Below, one piece after another: positions 11,622-17,281 of a DNA stretch of 23,260 nucleotides (positions are counted from its first letter, which is position 1; the number at the start of each line of letters is the position of its first letter). The position numbers were made by a program, and so were the translations under genes. Location: IMG/VR virus record IMGVR_UViG_3300018082_000029, positions 1 through 23,260 of that record; one strand, 5' to 3'. The stretch is from a virus. The notes beneath the pieces are model-generated. The model worked only from the letters and a program-made list of their open reading frames with translations. It did not search any database and was not told the origin of the DNA.

Positions 11622-11768
11622 GTGAAGCCTGCGCACAAGCCAGTTGACCTCATCCTTTTCAAGCGGACGCCACCCGCCGTGAAAGCATTGCAGGCACAAA
11701 GCAGAAAGGAATTGCGGCTGAAGGAGCGAAGGCGATGGAAGAAAGCTAATGAACAACACAACCCTTGA
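11622..11768 (+). CDS. Small basic protein, GTG start
   Basis: A 48-codon frame from GTG at 11622, VKPAHKPVDLILFKRTPPAV... ending in a strongly basic helix (RKELRLKERRRWKKANEQ). An in-frame stop lies directly upstream, fixing the start, and the end overlaps the next gene by 20 bases, the same overlap length used between several genes here. Its Arg/Lys content suggests DNA or RNA binding. It could be the first gene of the rightward unit; no clear Shine-Dalgarno sequence. Confidence 0.45.
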   Translation: MKPAHKPVDLILFKRTPPAVKALQAQSRKELRLKERRRWKKANEQHNP

Positions 11769-12426
11769 CCCTGACAATATAGAACACCTTGATTTACAAC
11801 AGGTTTTCTTACTTTTCGCGAACTTCGGCGGTGATGTAATTCGCACTGCTGCCGCACTGTCGATTAGCCCTGCCGCCGTGCTGCGAATGGCTGATGAGGA
11901 TGGCTGGCTTGCTCGGATTGAGCCACTTATAAAGCTCAGCAAGTCCGGGCGTCCGGGCGACCATGAACGAGGAATTAATCGCGCAATTTGTTTCGTTCAG
12001 GCTCATCGCTTCAGATTGATACTGGAGCGCACTATAAAACGCCTTACGTCACTCACAGACGCGGAATTGGAGCAATTCATGTCTGAGGTCAGGTTAAACA
12101 AGGAAGGCGCTGTAATGGGCAGCAAGCTCAATCTACGGGCACTCAGCGATATGGCGGCAGCTTTGGAGAAGGCCCATCACATGACCTACGCGGCTCTGAA
12201 TGACTCCATGCCGGAGCGCGCGAAGCGGAAGCAACCCGATGAAGACGGCGATTCTACCACGGATATTCACGCAAAGCTCGCAGCCGCAATGAGTTCCGCT
12301 GGATTGTCTCGGTCCCCGCGTGCGATACTCTTCGAGGCACAAGTGCAACAAGGCGAGGCGATTGCAGAGCGCGCCGCTAAACAAGCAAACGCTGTGCCAA
12401 ATCCCAACGACAATGATGACCACTAG
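11749..12426 (+). CDS. Putative small terminase subunit or HTH DNA-binding protein
   Basis: A 225-residue protein. Residues ~25-52 (FGGDVIRTAAALSISPAAVLRMADEDGW) fit a helix-turn-helix of the kind found at the N-terminus of small terminase subunits and phage regulators (D-x-x-x-TA-x-x-L-x-I-x-x-x-x-V-x-x-x-A-x-x-xGW). The middle is helical (ERTIKRLTSLTDAELEQFMSE, NLRALSDMAAALEKAHHM) and the C-terminus is acidic and disordered (NPNDNDDH). TerS is the best guess from this layout. The large subunit is 5.8 kb away, so a separate regulator role remains possible. It converges with the membrane-protein gene at 12479. Confidence 0.55.
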   Translation: MNNTTLDPDNIEHLDLQQVFLLFANFGGDVIRTAAALSISPAAVLRMADEDGWLARIEPLIKLSKSGRPGDHERGINRAICFVQAHRFRLILERTIKRLTSLTDAELEQFMSEVRLNKEGAVMGSKLNLRALSDMAAALEKAHHMTYAALNDSMPERAKRKQPDEDGDSTTDIHAKLAAAMSSAGLSRSPRAILFEAQVQQGEAIAERAAKQANAVPNPNDNDDH

Positions 12427-12430
12427 AAAC

Positions 12431-12456
12431 GAAAAAGGCCGCAACGAGTGCGGCCT
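12431..12456 (-). terminator. Intrinsic terminator for the leftward gene 12479-12796
   Basis: Perfect 8-bp stem AGGCCGCA / TGCGGCCT with a 5-base loop (12436-12456). Read on the minus strand it is followed directly by TTTTTCGTTT, a good U-tract. On the plus strand no T-run follows, so it acts mainly leftward, 22 bases after the stop of the 105-residue gene. Confidence 0.8.
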
Positions 12457-12478
12457 AAGCGGTTGGGAAAGCTGTAGT

Positions 12479-12796
12479 TTAGCTCCTTCTTAGGCAGTTG
12501 GAAACGATGCGCGATACTTCGTCGGGCGTCAGGTCCCGGTATATTGGTAGTCTTCTAGCCGCATTTGCCTTCCGTTCAGCGGCATAGTAAGCAGCGGATT
12601 CGGCATACGTGGCCCAACGCCCCCCGTTTGCTTGCCGCCATCGGGCAAGCTCCGTCGCGGCTAGCGCCGCAGCCACCGCCGCTTGTTCTGCTTTTACCGC
12701 CTTCTCTCTTTGTTCCCGGCGTTTGTCCCTCGCGTCCTCGCGCCATAGTATAGGTAGAAGGTAGCAGCACGCGAGGACAATCAGTAATGTAATCAT
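12479..12796 (-). CDS. Small N-terminally anchored membrane protein
   Basis: A 105-residue protein: MITLLIVLACCYLLPILW is a transmembrane anchor (2-18), followed by a charged Ala/Glu/Arg helix (about 20-65) and a short folded tail. The single N-terminal anchor plus coiled coil is the layout of inner-membrane spanins (Rz-like), but no partner outer-membrane lipoprotein frame is embedded or adjacent, so lysis is only one option. It is a single-gene unit with its own terminator and is preceded by start-associated element F, which links its control to the distant cluster at 7-8 kb. Confidence 0.75.
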   Translation of the reverse strand: MITLLIVLACCYLLPILWREDARDKRREQREKAVKAEQAAVAAALAATELARWRQANGGRWATYAESAAYYAAERKANAARRLPIYRDLTPDEVSRIVSNCLRRS

Positions 12797-12829
12797 GCTT
12801 TTACTATCGGCGCGGTGCCGGGATACTTA
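12797..12829 (-). repeat. Start-associated element, copy F
   Basis: Directly before the ATG at 12796: CGCCGATAGTAAAAGC, with TTAAGTATCCCGG at the left end. The CCGATAGTAA core sits at the same distance from ATG as in copies A, C and D, although this gene is 4.4 kb away from them and on its own. Confidence 0.6.
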
Positions 12830-12881
12830 AGCGAAAAGGCTCGCGAGTGGGCCAAGTGTTTTTTCCCGTTGTTTAACCACT

Positions 12882-12995
12882 AGGCAAAAAATGCCTGTGT
12901 CACAATGTCTCATGTGTGTCACAATGTCACAGTCAAGCGAAAAATTGGGGCCATTCACCCACATTGCCCTGTATTCAGGTGGGTGTAAGCACCCA
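12882..12995. promoter_or_regulatory. Direct repeats and alternative hairpins
   Basis: A regulatory-looking stretch within the 490 bases 12797-13286 that lack a certain gene. It has a small hairpin AGGCA-AAAAA-TGCCT (12882-12896), two copies of TGTGTCACAATGTC (12896-12909 and 12915-12928, 19 bp apart), then CACCCAC (12956-12962) able to pair with GTGGGTG (12979-12985). The second arm can instead pair forward, TGGGTG-TAAG-CACCCA (12980-12995). The two hairpins share a strand and exclude each other, as in attenuators. No T-run follows either. Confidence 0.45.
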
Positions 12996-13194
12996 ATCAC
13001 CTAACTCCTTGCAAATCAACGCCATTTTATACCCTTTGTGCCGACAAAGGATACGGCGACTCGGCGACCTGGCTACTCGGAAGCGTTTGCCTAGTGCTAA
13101 GACGTTGTGGCGAAGGGACTTGCAGCGGCTCGGCGTTCCTGGGAGGCGCGGGCCTAAGTTTTTCAACTGTAGGCGTCGGGGGGTTTCGGCGTAA
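12916..13194 (+). CDS. Possible small HTH-type protein
   Basis: An open frame whose last ~55 codons look protein-like: RIRRLGDLATRKRLPSAKTL, WRRDLQRLGVPGRRGPKFFN, a basic helix-turn-helix-like pattern (R-x-L-P-S-x-x-T-L-x-R-D-L-x-R-L-G-V) resembling excisionase-type or wHTH proteins. The first ~30 codons translate the direct repeats and hairpins, so the true start may be the TTG at about 13009 rather than the GTG at 12916. No Shine-Dalgarno sequence is seen, and it could be a chance frame. Confidence 0.35.
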   Translation: MSQCHSQAKNWGHSPTLPCIQVGVSTQSPNSLQINAILYPLCRQRIRRLGDLATRKRLPSAKTLWRRDLQRLGVPGRRGPKFFNCRRRGVSA

Positions 13195-13248
13195 AGAGTT
13201 ATCGCTTAACGACTTACTCGCGAGAAAAAATAAAAGTTGCCGCGAGGG

Positions 13249-13277
13249 TTGACAAGTTGTTTAAAGTGTGCTAGGCT
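13249..13277 (+). promoter_or_regulatory. Sigma70-type promoter, near-leaderless
   Basis: TTGACA (13249-13254), 17-bp spacer, TAGGCT (13272-13277), then nine bases to the ATG at 13287, the same geometry as the promoter at 10639-10667. It shares the extended string TTGACAAGTTG with the promoter at 14065. Confidence 0.65.
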
Positions 13278-13286
13278 TAACTGCTT

Positions 13287-14084
13287 ATGTATAAATACGT
13301 TACGGCAAGGCTTGCGGAGCTACGACAAGAGCGCGCGCAGCGATTTCGGGCGCGTTGGGCACCCGGCGGCGACTTACGAGAAGCAGCACGAAAACGAATC
13401 GAGACCCGCCTTTTGGCTAATCACGAAAAAGAGATGGCAAGACGGGCGACGCGAGAAGCGGCGACAAGTCGAGCAGATGAGAATAATAGGAGGCGCGCCC
13501 TTGCGGCGTATCATGCTAAGTCAGAGGTGATTAACGCGGCGCGGCGCTGGCAACCAACCCCGGAGAACTGTCGAAAAGACCTATTTCGGGCTTGCGGCAA
13601 AGTGTCACAGTTATTTAATACCCGGCAGGCGGCTCTCGAACGGGCGATTCGTCGAATCGACAACAAGCAGAACCTCTTGTTACGAAGGCATCTACGTCGA
13701 AGATACGAAAAGGCAATCTGTAACCTTGACATCCCTGGCAGCGTATCAAAAGCGGCACAAGAAATACTCGGTTGTTCTCTTTCCGAGCTTCGAGTCCATC
13801 TGGAACGTCAGTTTCGGCCCGGCATGACTTGGGCCAGATATGGATTCTACGGCTGGCACATAGACCACATTCGACCGATAGCTAAATTTGATTTGGCGGA
13901 CCTGGAACAGCGGCGGGAGTGTTTTCATTACTCCAACCTGCAACCCCTTTGGGCTGCCGAAAACTTCTCGAAACGTGCCAGAACGTGTTGGTCAACAGGC
14001 AATAAACGAAACACAGAAACAGAGCCTCTACGCTCGCGGCCCTGTGGAGCAGCGCCACGCAGGATTGACAAGTTGCCAGTTTGA
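13287..14084 (+). CDS. HNH endonuclease
   Basis: A 265-residue protein. The N-terminal ~140 residues are extremely Arg/Ala-rich and helical (DNA-binding character). Residues ~160-230 contain the nuclease: SLSELRVHLERQF, GWHIDHIRPIAKFDL (189-203, His191, Asp193, His194) and CFHYSNLQPLW followed by AENFSK (Asn217, Asn226). This WHIDH-I-x-P / F-x-YSNLQPLW / x-EN-x-SK pattern is the common phage HNH family, often mobile. It has its own promoter, with almost no 5' leader if the ATG at 13287 is used, and is flanked by promoters on both sides like an inserted cassette. Confidence 0.88.
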   Translation: MYKYVTARLAELRQERAQRFRARWAPGGDLREAARKRIETRLLANHEKEMARRATREAATSRADENNRRRALAAYHAKSEVINAARRWQPTPENCRKDLFRACGKVSQLFNTRQAALERAIRRIDNKQNLLLRRHLRRRYEKAICNLDIPGSVSKAAQEILGCSLSELRVHLERQFRPGMTWARYGFYGWHIDHIRPIAKFDLADLEQRRECFHYSNLQPLWAAENFSKRARTCWSTGNKRNTETEPLRSRPCGAAPRRIDKLPV

Positions 14085-14093
14085 CCGTAAGTT
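14065..14093 (+). promoter_or_regulatory. Sigma70-type promoter
   Basis: TTGACA (14065-14070), 17-bp spacer, TAAGTT (14088-14093). It overlaps the last codons of the HNH gene and would serve the small-gene run from 14121 with a ~20-base leader holding AAAGGGAC. The -35 context TTGACAAGTTG is identical to that at 13249. Confidence 0.6.
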
Positions 14094-14120
14094 GTAAGAT
14101 GAAAGGGACTCGTTGCTGCT

Positions 14121-14384
14121 ATGACTCGAACACGCATTAAAATAATCACCAAGGCGCTCAAGCACCACAGTTCAAATCGGAAGTTATACGGGGAAGCGTG
14201 GACAAATGGGGAAATCTGGGTTAATGTTAAACAATCGGAATCATCCCGGCTCGACACCGTAATACACGAGAGCCTGCATGTCTGCTATCCCAGGTGGAGC
14301 GAGGGGCGGGTTCGACGAGTTGCGAGTCGGATTGCGGCTGTGCTCTGGAAAGACAAATGGAGGCGTTTAAACAATGAACCCTGA
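14121..14384 (+). CDS. Mini HExxH protein (putative zinc metallopeptidase)
   Basis: An 87-residue basic protein with VIHESLHVCYPRWSEGRV (47-64). HESLH (49-53) is an HExxH zinc motif and Glu61 could be the third ligand. This short form, with the motif in the middle and a W-x-E-x-x-V helix after it, recurs in phages as an uncharacterised SprT/metallopeptidase-like protein. The size is very small for a peptidase, so an anti-restriction or regulatory role is as likely. It follows the 14065 promoter; AAAGGGA lies in the leader. Confidence 0.7.
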   Translation: MTRTRIKIITKALKHHSSNRKLYGEAWTNGEIWVNVKQSESSRLDTVIHESLHVCYPRWSEGRVRRVASRIAAVLWKDKWRRLNNEP

Positions 14385-14529
14385 ACTACGAGATTTTGAA
14401 CTAACGCAGGCGTGGCTCCGCTACGAGCTTGCCAGGAACAGCGGAAAGCCGGTTCAGCAAAACTGCTGGGAAAAGGCGATGGACGAGTGTTTTGACATGC
14501 TAGAGAAACAGTGCGAACCTTTAATATGA
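14374..14529 (+). CDS. Small hypothetical protein
   Basis: A 51-residue acidic helical protein, MNPELRDFELTQAWLRYELA... The ATG at 14374 lies 11 bases inside the previous gene with GGAGG ten bases upstream, and its TGA overlaps the next ATG (ATGA). The coupling on both sides supports it; no family is known. Confidence 0.65.
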   Translation: MNPELRDFELTQAWLRYELARNSGKPVQQNCWEKAMDECFDMLEKQCEPLI

Positions 14530-14708
14530 CAAACGAAAGACTCGGTGAAATCGCCTACGATGCTTATTGTGCATCGAGAGAATGGAAATCAGTGCGCGGC
14601 GAACCGCTGCCCCACTGGAAACAACAAGACGGCAGCCTGCGAGCGGCGTGGGTAGCGGCAGCGAGTGCCGTCGCGAAGGATATCGCCCTTCAAACAGGGC
14701 GGGGATAA
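14526..14708 (+). CDS. Small phage protein (Trp-rich helical type)
   Basis: A 60-residue protein, MTNERLGEIAYDAYCASREW... with LPHW and LRAAWVAAASAVAKD segments. The pattern A-x-x-A-Y-x-A-Y ... PLP-x-W ... L-x-x-AW-x-x-AA-x-AV is a widespread small phage protein of unknown function. The start is the ATG in the ATGA overlap at 14526; the in-frame upstream extension is within the previous gene. Confidence 0.75.
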   Translation: MTNERLGEIAYDAYCASREWKSVRGEPLPHWKQQDGSLRAAWVAAASAVAKDIALQTGRG

Positions 14709-14752
14709 TTGAGGCTAGCCATAACAAGCGCTAAACCACACTAGAGAAGAGT

Positions 14753-14989
14753 ATGGCTTACATTTTGACAGAAAACGACCGAACAAGATTGGACTGGGCG
14801 ATAAGATACATGTCAACCAGCCAAGCCGGCGATACGGCGCACGGTATCATCACTGAAGAGGTAGCAAAACAAATTGCGCCGGTCGCGGTGAACTCTGGTG
14901 CTTATGAAACTGAAGGAGCCTTCCTTGAGGAAGTCGGCGAACGCTCAATTACGGCGCTGCTGCGGCTCCTTCGACACGTCGGAGACTGA
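14753..14989 (+). CDS. Hypothetical protein
   Basis: A 78-residue acidic helical protein, MAYILTENDRTRLDWAIRYM... with a leader AGAGAAGAGT before the ATG that is a fair Shine-Dalgarno sequence. Nothing in it is recognised. Its C-terminal part overlaps another open frame (14904-15071). Confidence 0.65.
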   Translation: MAYILTENDRTRLDWAIRYMSTSQAGDTAHGIITEEVAKQIAPVAVNSGAYETEGAFLEEVGERSITALLRLLRHVGD

Positions 14990-15071
14990 TTTTCGCCCGG
15001 CGGCCTGGCAGGATTGGCACGAAGCTTTGTGGTTTGTCGAGTGGCTTCGGCTGGCGCGCGCAGCCTCATAA
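14904..15071 (+). CDS. Possible overlapping small gene
   Basis: A second frame opens at ATG 14904 inside the 78-residue gene and runs to TAA at 15071 (55 residues). The part beyond the overlap, FRPAAWQDWHEALWFVEWLR, looks like genuine protein (aromatic amphipathic helix) and would explain the otherwise empty stretch 14990-15071. It may also be the displaced 3' end of the 78-residue gene after a frameshift. Confidence 0.3.
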   Translation: MKLKEPSLRKSANAQLRRCCGSFDTSETDFRPAAWQDWHEALWFVEWLRLARAAS

Positions 15072-15111
15072 GCTTCAGGACCGGTTAGACTCCGGCGACC
15101 GCAACCAATTT

Positions 15112-15951
15112 ATGAAGCCATATTTCAAACAGCAACTCACAGGCGGCTCGGTAGTGGCTTGCTTGATTGCAGGTGCGCTGTTCTTTGTTGTCAGCCCTGG
15201 CTGCGAGCGCAATACTGAAAGCAAATACGAACGCGCGCAGGCTCAGACGGTTCTGCTTGCCGACGAAGGGGGTCAAGCTTCGGGGTTCATAGTCGTGCGA
15301 GAGAATATCGACGGGCAAAAACGGGTGTTTTGTTTTACGGCTGCACATGTGGTTGAAGGCAGGCCGGAGCAAAACGCGATTCGGCTTTTCCATTTCAACG
15401 GCGGGCATAAAGCAGGCAAAGCCACTTTCAAGGCGCGAGTCGTGCGATTCTCCGTCAAACACGACCTCGCGTTACTGCTCGTAGATTGCCCTCCCGATTT
15501 TTTCAAAACTAGTGAATTTGCTCACAGCAACGCGCGACTCGGCGACCCGGTTTTCATCGCGGGCAACGCGCGCGGGGAAGCCTACGACGGCAGTGTAACA
15601 CAGGGTTTTGTTTCGCAACGCGGGGTGTTTATGGACGGGTGGCCGTGGGGGACGGATTTGGACCAAGCCACTGCGATTGCCGTGCCCGGAAATTCAGGCG
15701 GTCCTGTTTTCAATACGGGGGGCGAAGTTGTAGGAGTGCTGGTCGGCTGGGCAGGACTGCCCGGCATTAGTCTTTACGTTCCGCTGGACAAGATTGAAAA
15801 GTGGGCGAAAAAGGACGGTATTTCCTGGGCAGTGCGAGGCAGCTACTGTCCGAGCGACGAATCGCTTGAAGACGCGATATCGCTTTCCAAGCTGCTGCTT
15901 ACTCCCCCGCCAGTGCTTCCGGCCCCCGCGCCGGAATCTCCTTGCTTCTGA
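15112..15951 (+). CDS. Exported trypsin-like serine protease
   Basis: A 279-residue protein from ATG 15112. Residues 1-31 form a signal (hydrophobic VVACLIAGALFFVV, then SPGC), possibly a lipoprotein signal with Cys31, although the lipobox is not ideal. The chymotrypsin/HtrA-type triad is complete: His79 in FTAAHVV, Asp118 in KHDLALL, Ser195 in VPGNSGGPVF. There is no PDZ domain, and the C-terminus ends Pro-rich (TPPPVLPAPAPESPCF). The protein should act in the periplasm or at the envelope. Phage-borne exported proteases are uncommon; roles could be lysogenic conversion, quality control or attack on a competing phage receptor (inference). A longer frame from 15034 is possible but lacks a signal at its N-terminus. 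No clear Shine-Dalgarno sequence. Confidence 0.88.
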   Translation: MKPYFKQQLTGGSVVACLIAGALFFVVSPGCERNTESKYERAQAQTVLLADEGGQASGFIVVRENIDGQKRVFCFTAAHVVEGRPEQNAIRLFHFNGGHKAGKATFKARVVRFSVKHDLALLLVDCPPDFFKTSEFAHSNARLGDPVFIAGNARGEAYDGSVTQGFVSQRGVFMDGWPWGTDLDQATAIAVPGNSGGPVFNTGGEVVGVLVGWAGLPGISLYVPLDKIEKWAKKDGISWAVRGSYCPSDESLEDAISLSKLLLTPPPVLPAPAPESPCF

Positions 15952-15955
15952 GGAT

Positions 15956-15983
15956 TTGACTTCCGGCTAGCCGGGGGTATCTT
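15956..15983 (+). promoter_or_regulatory. Promoter with palindromic operator in its spacer
   Basis: TTGACT (15956-15961), 16-bp spacer, TATCTT (15978-15983), five bases to the ATG at 15989. The spacer contains the perfect 12-bp palindrome CCGGCTAGCCGG (15963-15974), ideally placed for a repressor or activator controlling the endonuclease VII and recombinase pair. Confidence 0.6.
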
Positions 15984-15988
15984 TGGTG

Positions 15989-16399
15989 ATGAAGACCTGC
16001 GCAAAATGCGGAGCAACTAAAGCCTCGACTGAGTTTTATAAAAATGCCGCGAAGGCGGACAGGCTGTCTTCCTGGTGTCGGGTTTGTGAGGGTGCTTATG
16101 CGAAGGGGTATGCGGCAGAGCACAAGGAAGAGCTTAAGCAGTATCGGGCAGAGAACAAGCGACAGGCGAAATACGGAATATCTGAGGGCCAATTCCAGGC
16201 GATGCTGCTGGCTCAAAACAATTGTTGCGCGTGCTGTAGGGACGCTTTCGTTAAAGAACCGCACGTAGACCACAACCACAAAACCGGAGTGGTGCGGGCG
16301 CTATTGTGCGGGCCTTGTAACAAGGGCATTGGTTTCTTAAAAGACTCGGCGCTGAGATGTTTCTTGGCTGCGAGTTACGTGCAGAGGTTCGAGGTATGA
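15989..16399 (+). CDS. Endonuclease VII-like recombination nuclease
   Basis: A 136-residue protein. There is an N-terminal zinc finger-like part CAKC (4-7) and CRVC (30-33), a basic linker, then KYGISEGQFQAMLLAQNN (61-78), CCACC (79-83), VDHNHKTGVVRALLCGPCN (93-111) and GIGFLKDS. The Y-G-I-S / C-x-x-C / VDH-x-H-x-TG-x-VR-x-LLC-x-x-CN order is that of the T4 gp49 endonuclease VII family, which resolves Holliday and branched DNA before packaging. Free-standing relatives also behave as homing nucleases. The ATG at 15989 is preferred over in-frame TTG/GTG just before it. Its stop overlaps the recombinase ATG. Confidence 0.9.
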   Translation: MKTCAKCGATKASTEFYKNAAKADRLSSWCRVCEGAYAKGYAAEHKEELKQYRAENKRQAKYGISEGQFQAMLLAQNNCCACCRDAFVKEPHVDHNHKTGVVRALLCGPCNKGIGFLKDSALRCFLAASYVQRFEV

Positions 16400-17121
16400 G
16401 AGTGGTAGCCTACACGCGGGTTTCCGGTAAAGGCCAGACTGACGGCGACGGCCCGGAGCGCCAGCGCGAGGCAATTCAGAAATTTTGCGCTCGAAACTCT
16501 TTCGAGCTAGTTCCCAAAGACGAAGTTCGTATAGACTTTTTTGAGCCGGTTAGCGGCACAAAGGAAGTCGCAAACCGTGTCGTGTTTAGTGAGATGCTGG
16601 AATTTATTCTGGAGTCGCGTAGGACGGGGGACCTTCCGGTATTGGGCATTGTGGCGGAACGGATAGACAGGCTGGCGCGCGACTTAATTGTGTCGGAGTT
16701 GTTGCTTATGGAGTGCCAGAAGCTAGGCATCGCCGTTTATACCGCTGACCAGAGCATTCCAGAAGACCTCGCGGGCTCAGAAGTTGACCCCATGCGGCGT
16801 TTTGTCCGGCAGGTTATGGGGGCGGCGGCGGAACTCGATAAGTCCATGACAGTGCGTAAGTTAGCCATCGCGAAAGCTCGGATTATCGCGCGGGGCGAGA
16901 AATGCGGCGGCGCTCCGGTTTACGGCGACAAGCCGGGCGAGCGCGGCATAATCAATACGATGAGCGCCTACCGGGCGCTTGGATGGTCGTATCAAACAAT
17001 CTGCGCTCAACTCAACCTGGGCGGGCTACCGCCCCGGCGGGGGGAGAAGTGGTATCCAACGACTGTCCAGCGCATCCTCAGCCGAATTCCCCCGGTCACA
17101 AAAACTGAACAGTGTTTGTGA
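16396..17121 (+). CDS. Serine recombinase (resolvase/invertase family)
   Basis: A 241-residue protein starting MRVVAYTRVSGKGQ from the ATGA overlap at 16396. The resolvase catalytic domain has Ser10 with Arg8, and ERIDRLARDL (88-97) supplies the active-site arginines. The region 125-165 is the dimerisation E-helix (MGAAAELDKSMTVRKLAIAK). Residues ~166-230 are a short recombinase/HTH tail (SAYRALGWSYQTICAQLNLG, RRGEKWYPTTVQRIL). It is shorter than large serine integrases (450+), closer to small resolvases or transposon-type recombinases, so integration, inversion or resolution are all possible. It is co-transcribed with the endonuclease VII-like gene. Confidence 0.92.
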   Translation: MRVVAYTRVSGKGQTDGDGPERQREAIQKFCARNSFELVPKDEVRIDFFEPVSGTKEVANRVVFSEMLEFILESRRTGDLPVLGIVAERIDRLARDLIVSELLLMECQKLGIAVYTADQSIPEDLAGSEVDPMRRFVRQVMGAAAELDKSMTVRKLAIAKARIIARGEKCGGAPVYGDKPGERGIINTMSAYRALGWSYQTICAQLNLGGLPPRRGEKWYPTTVQRILSRIPPVTKTEQCL

Positions 17122-17223
17122 CGAGATTTTCTGGCATTCTTCCCGCTGTATCCCGCACTCTATAGGTGAGGGTATTGTGCGGCGAAACAGGGGCGACAGA
17201 CTTGCCTGAGAGCAACGGCCCAA

Positions 17224-17279
17224 AAACCGGGCGAAGCCGCCAAGGACGGTAAACCCAAAAGCCCGGTTTATTTAATTTT
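17224..17279 (+). terminator. Possible terminator or structured RNA after the recombinase
   Basis: Inverted repeat AAACCGGGC (17224-17232) / GCCCGGTTT (17261-17269) with a 28-base loop, followed by the T-rich TTTATTTAATTTT. It can terminate the recombinase transcript. The preceding ~80 bases (17160-17223) are GC-rich with further pairing options and no gene; a recombination site beside the recombinase is an alternative reading. Confidence 0.4.
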
Positions 17280-17281
17280 GC

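Noticed and set aside
11501-11857. 118-codon minus-strand frame across the divergence region
   Set aside because: Cys/Arg-rich translation without domain character, overlapping better plus-strand genes; no leader or coupling.
12479-12796. Inner-membrane spanin (Rz) assignment
   Set aside because: The layout fits, but there is no embedded or adjacent outer-membrane lipoprotein gene, no endolysin nearby, and the gene shares a start element with the early-type cluster.
17160-17275. Resemblance to ykkC/guanidine-type riboswitch words (GAGAG, AAAAGCCCGG)
   Set aside because: Order, spacing and the remaining conserved blocks do not fit, and the downstream gene is a homing endonuclease rather than a transporter or metabolic gene.
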